A stretch of DNA of 64,000 bases from Owenia fusiformis (taxonomy: Eukaryota; Annelida; Polychaeta; Sabellida; Oweniidae). Of the stretch, positions 60,653-64,000 are shown in pieces. The DNA lies in assembly GCA_903813345.2 (NCBI GenBank), contig CAIIXF020000006.1, forward strand, positions 24,249,936-24,313,935, in the 5' to 3' direction. A model generated the notes under the pieces. It was not told the origin of the DNA. It did no database searches and saw only the letters and a list, made by a program, of their open reading frames with translations. Numbering within the stretch: position 1 is the first letter of the stretch; every line of letters begins with the position of its first letter. The position numbers were made by a program, and so were the translations under genes.

Positions 60653-63600
60653 GTTAGAGCGAGACCTAAAATAATTCTTAATGAAATAATTAACAGTATT
60701 CTTTGTTTCAATTCTTCGTTTTTAAATTCATTACAAAGTAATTATCAACTTTAAATAGAAAAGAATATCATCTCAGAGAAAGCTAAGATGCTGGCTTTTC
60801 AATCATCATTTCGTATTTTATGGTCGTTGCTCATATCCCGCTTGACGTTTTCATGACTTGCTTGTTATTTCTCAGGCAGTTTCTTGATGACACTAAAGTA
60901 AGAAATGGTAAATTTCTTTAATTTTCAAATCAAAATTTTTAAAGCCACGAAAAGTTTGAAAATATTGTTTATTCATCGACATTATTTTCATGACTTTAAA
61001 ATAACAAATATTTTCATACACAATCTCCACGCAGCGTTCTTGGATGCACCTTGTGTTGTCAACTCTCATTAACTTGACGTTTTTATAATGCAGGGGAGGG
61101 TGTAGGGGCTGACAACTGTATTCACGTACACAATCTCCACGTGGGCTTCTATGAGGGACATTATACTAACTTGATTTTGTTTTTATAATGCAGGGGAGGG
61201 TGTAGGGGCTGACTACTGTATTCACCGTACACAATCTCCACACAGGGTTCTATGAGGGACATTATACTAACTTGATTTTGTTTTTATAATGCAGGGGAGG
61301 GTGTAGGGGCCGACTACTGTATTCACGTACACAATCTCCACGTGGGCTTCTATGAGGGACATTATACTAACTCCCATTTACGTTTGATGATGTATAATGG
61401 CGGATATGGAGCGGAGTTTCTCAAGAGATCTGGCGCCATCTATTTGGCACTTCACGACTCTTCTTATGCGGTAAATCCACGTACAGCTTACCAGGATAGC
61501 TTACCACGTTCTTCTACACATAATTTCGTTATCACCTTCGTTTTATCAGTCTTCGTTTCAAATTTGACCATCCACATGACTGTAACAGTTTTGAAAACGA
61601 CGATGTGAGTGTAGAGTTAAAATTAGTTTATTCTGATCAAACACAAGCCACGAGGAACTACCATCTTTATTCAATTACAGTTGAAATATTCTAACATCTA
61701 AACGTTTTGTTTCAGGTGGAAGAGCATGTTTTGTCCGAGTTCATAAATGTCTTCTTGGAATGTCATCAGTATTTGGTGCGCGGTCGGACATTCGAGCCGA
61801 CATCAGTTGGGCGTAATATAGATGATAACCAGCGAGTGACTTATTGGGCATCTTTAGACTCCGTTTACAAGGTACGATGTATATGTATCTTAGACGATCT
61901 AACATGACTATCTTCAGAGAACAACAATTGGGCATAACAATTGTTTATAACGCGAGTGACTTATTGGGCACCAAATTGTATATAAAGTGAGTGACCTATA
62001 AGGCGACAATTGTATATAACGCGAGTGACTTATTGGGCACCAATTGTATATAAAGTGAGTGACTTATTGGGCACCAATTGTATATAATCCGAAAATCTCT
62101 CAATATGAAAACTTTCCTTGGTCCCAATTTACCCTAAATGTTGCAAAAACCTTGAAATGTGAACACCTGCTAATCCAAACACTTTTGGCTGGTTCCAGAT
62201 GCGTTCTGATTAAACATTATGTATTTTAGCTGTTTTCTCTCAATTTTTAGGCGAATTTGGAGTTTCTTGGCGGTGGCTTGGTTTGGGACTCTAAAATGGG
62301 TCAAACTCCTCAATTATCCAGCGGCTTTAATTTTGAATCACTCCATTTTATCGAGGTATTGCTAATGCTTAGGCTTCTGTTCCAGGTAGCGAGATTGCTG
62401 TCACAACTGAACTACCGTAAGACCGAACTAGAAAATGTGATTACAAGATATAAAAAACATGGTCCTACTAGTAAAGCAAACGCCCTCATTGGCAACAGGG
62501 GATTTTTCGCCTCGGACATGATGGTTCACCATAGATTAAGTTACATGGTGAGTGTGCGTATGTTTTCCTGCCGCACAGTCCGACCTGAAACTTGGATCAG
62601 CAGCAGAAGGAAAAACAACCCCGATGGGTAAGGACCAAGTTCTTATTAGCTCTGTCTCACCCTAAGTCCAACTAACTATGTGACCACCTTGGATTTACGA
62701 GACAAAAGGGTATAATCCCGGGGTACAAGTACGCAATTGTAAGTAAGTTGTGAATAGTATGTAATGCACCGAATATGATATTCCAGGTATTACACGGGCG
62801 ATGGATTTGTGGCTCTTCTACAGGATGACCACGAGTTCGGATCCAGATTCAACGAGGTTTTCCAGTATTATGATTGGGAAAAGATTCCAGGTAATGACGA
62901 TATCATAGTATTACAAATAAGTCAAATGCATATTAATTGCTAAACAATCGTCAATATTCTATCAGCTTATCTAGTTGTATTTGTATCTTTATTTGACCAT
63001 CAAGACTTTTAGGATGTTACAGCATGCTTAGAATGTCATATTTTCCAATTTGTTTTCTTGACCGTACTCATGTAATTTTTAAATAAACTGAATGAATAAA
63101 TCTCTAGGTACGACCGTCGAATATCGTGGACAGGTTCCCCGGGAAGGTATGGAGAGAAATGTCGGTAATCCAAACGGGTTTCCTCATCATATAAGTAACG
63201 CTGCCTTCGTTGGCAGTGTCTCCGATGGAATGTACGGTGCTGCTGCAATGGACTACGATCGTCCAACAGTCAATATAACTCTGAAGAAGTCTTGGTTTTT
63301 CTTTGATGATGAAGTCGTCTGCTTGGGTAGTGATATTGAGAGGCGCGAAACTAATGAGGTGACCGAGCTACCGATTATTACTACGCTGAACCAAAACGTC
63401 CAAAATGGTGACATTGCATATAGTAATTCAGAAACATGGCAATATGTAGGCTCAAACACGATAACAGATGTTCCAAATGCTAAATGGATTCACCACAACA
63501 ACGCGGGATATGTGTTTCCAAACGGGGCAGATGCAAATATCGAATCCTATGTTAAGACGGCAAATGGTAAAACTCTGGAAGTCGCAACCATGTGGATGGA

Positions 63601-64000
63601 ACATGGTGTTAAACCGTATGCGTACATCATGTACCCAGGTGTAACCATAGCTCAAACTGAGCAACGTCACGCAAATCCATCAGTGGCGATCTTGCAACAG
63701 GACTCAAATGCCCACATCGTGTACCAATCAACACTTGATATACTCTCGATGGTCGTGTTCACCGGTCCATTCTCCTTCGTTTACCCAGATACTGAATTGT
63801 CCTTTTCTTTCACAGTCGATCAGGCTTGTATTTTGATGATTCGGCACTTGCAGTCAAATAACAGTCTTTCAATCACCGTTTCGTTCCCTCCGCAGATAAC
63901 AGCGACAGTTGGTATTACATTTGGTTTGCATTTGACAGGAGATGACTCAACTTACAATTCCAGTGAGCAGGAATCCAAAGTTCTGTTTCATTTCGCACAT
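59953..64000 (+). CDS. Secreted polysaccharide lyase family 8 (hyaluronate/chondroitin lyase-like), 3' end outside window
   Basis: Six exons are visible (59953-60652, 61295-61470, 61716-61871, 62251-62627, 62787-62890, 63108 to beyond 64000), about 802 codons with consistent phases. A Met-rich hydrophobic signal sequence starts the protein. The alpha/alpha-toroid part shows WNWWGYQIGVPRSF, SNLANRGFHG (the ANR Asn motif of PL8), HVHNLHVGFYEGHY (His/Tyr region) and RGRTFEPTSVGRN (Arg motif). The central beta part shows GFFASDMMVHHR, SVRMFSCR, YYTGDGF, then SWFFFDDEVVCLGSDI and HHNNAGYVFPNG. PL8 enzymes cleave hyaluronan or chondroitin by beta-elimination outside the cell. Substrate cannot be read from sequence. 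Animal PL8 genes are unusual next to the common GH56 hyaluronidases; ancient bacterial origin is an inference. Introns and splice sites are well formed, so it is not contamination. Confidence 0.88.
61081..61372. repeat. 100-bp tandem array carrying lyase exon 2 acceptor
   Basis: CAGGGGAGGGTGTAGGGG starts at 61091, 61191 and 61292. Each copy has TTTTTATAATGCAG, the exon start and TATGAGGGACATTATACTAAC. Only the third continues into the full exon. A more decayed piece (TACACAATCTCCACGCAG) lies at 61018-61050. Confidence 0.9.
61295..61470 (+). CDS. Lyase exon 2
   Basis: It encodes EGVGADYCIHVHNLHVGFYEGHY to SSYA, the proposed His/Tyr catalytic region. The acceptor TTTATAATGCAG and the first 85 bp of the exon are also present in two upstream tandem copies. 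Confidence 0.85.
61716..61871 (+). CDS. Lyase exon 3
   Basis: 52 codons, phase 0. It encodes VEEHVLSEFINVF and RGRTFEPTSVGRNIDDNQR, the PL8 Arg motif region. Acceptor is TGTTTCAG, donor is GTACGA. Confidence 0.85.
61926..62087. repeat. 34-bp intronic repeats containing a piece of lyase exon 3
   Basis: GAGTGAC(T/C)TAT recurs at 61954, 61989, 62023 and 62057 with TTGTATATAA spacers. The core GCGAGTGACTTATTGGGCA is identical to exon 3 bases at about 61832-61850, so the array looks seeded by exon sequence. Confidence 0.8.
62251..62627 (+). CDS. Lyase exon 4
   Basis: It encodes FLGGGLVWDSKMG through GFFASDMMVHHRLSYMVSV to RRKNNPDG. Acceptor is AATTTTTAG, donor is GTAAGG. The stretch LLMLRLLFQ in the middle could be read as a tiny intron, but it keeps the frame and is too short for one. 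Confidence 0.85.
62787..62890 (+). CDS. Lyase exon 5
   Basis: It encodes YYTGDGFVALLQDDHEF to DWEKIPG. Acceptor is ATTCCAG, donor is GTAATG. Confidence 0.88.
63108..64000 (+). CDS. Lyase exon 6, runs off the window
   Basis: Open to the last base. It encodes TTVEYRGQVPREG, WFFFDDEVVCLGSDI, HHNNAGYVFPNG, AYIMYPG and on into the C-terminal beta domain. Acceptor is TCTCTAG. Several minus-strand open frames here are shadows. Confidence 0.88.

Noticed and set aside
62361-62386. A tiny intron inside lyase exon 4 (GAG-GTATTG to TTCCAG-GTA)
   Set aside because: It would be about 27 bp, far below workable intron size, and reading through keeps the frame.

Overview
The window is eukaryotic nuclear DNA. 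It has intron-rich genes with GT-AG junctions, AT-rich introns and many non-autonomous transposons. The two clearly animal-type genes (a four-EF-hand SCaMC carrier and an EEIG1/FAM102 C2 protein), the dense MITE and fold-back load, and a polysaccharide lyase family 8 gene suggest a marine invertebrate, probably lophotrochozoan. That taxonomic call is inference. All gene names come from reading translations against families I know; no database search was run.

Layout. (1) 1-2801: intergenic or 3' UTR, repeat-rich. (2) 2802-30307, minus strand: a complete SLC25A23/24/25-type Ca2+-regulated ATP-Mg/Pi carrier, ten constitutive-path exons coding 470 aa. It also carries alternative exons. Three tandem, mutually substitutable exons (11285-11396, 12080-12191, 12975-13092) encode EF-hand 4 plus the linker helix. 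A second diverged copy of the exon for the first carrier helix lies at about 5774-5893. A strong candidate cassette exon lies at 7529-7621. (3) 30308-30948: short divergent interval. (4) 30949-51160, plus strand: a complete eight-exon EEIG1/FAM102-like gene (360 aa). The donor end of its exon 2 is amplified into eight tandem 74-bp units, each with its own GTAAGT or near-identical donor. (5) 44442-45140, minus strand, nested in EEIG1 intron 3: a single-exon two-pass membrane protein with PPPY motifs and 56-residue repeats, cut by a stop codon inside the repeat array. (6) 51161-59868: intergenic, with fold-backs and a tRNA-like SINE head. (7) 59953 to beyond 64000, plus strand: a secreted polysaccharide lyase family 8 (hyaluronate/chondroitin lyase-like) gene with a TATA box, six exons visible and the 3' end outside the window. 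The acceptor edge of its exon 2 and a piece of its exon 3 are also tandemly copied into the introns.

The strongest signals are the exon-duplication system in the carrier gene, which would let one gene make carriers with different Ca2+ gates and different first helices, and the repeated occurrence of tandem arrays built from exon edges (EEIG1 exon 2, lyase exon 2, lyase exon 3). The mobile fraction includes hAT-like elements with perfect 8-bp target duplications nested inside another repeat family, TA-flanked MITEs, large TIR elements with internal tandem repeats, and a near-perfect 900-bp palindrome in EEIG1 intron 1.
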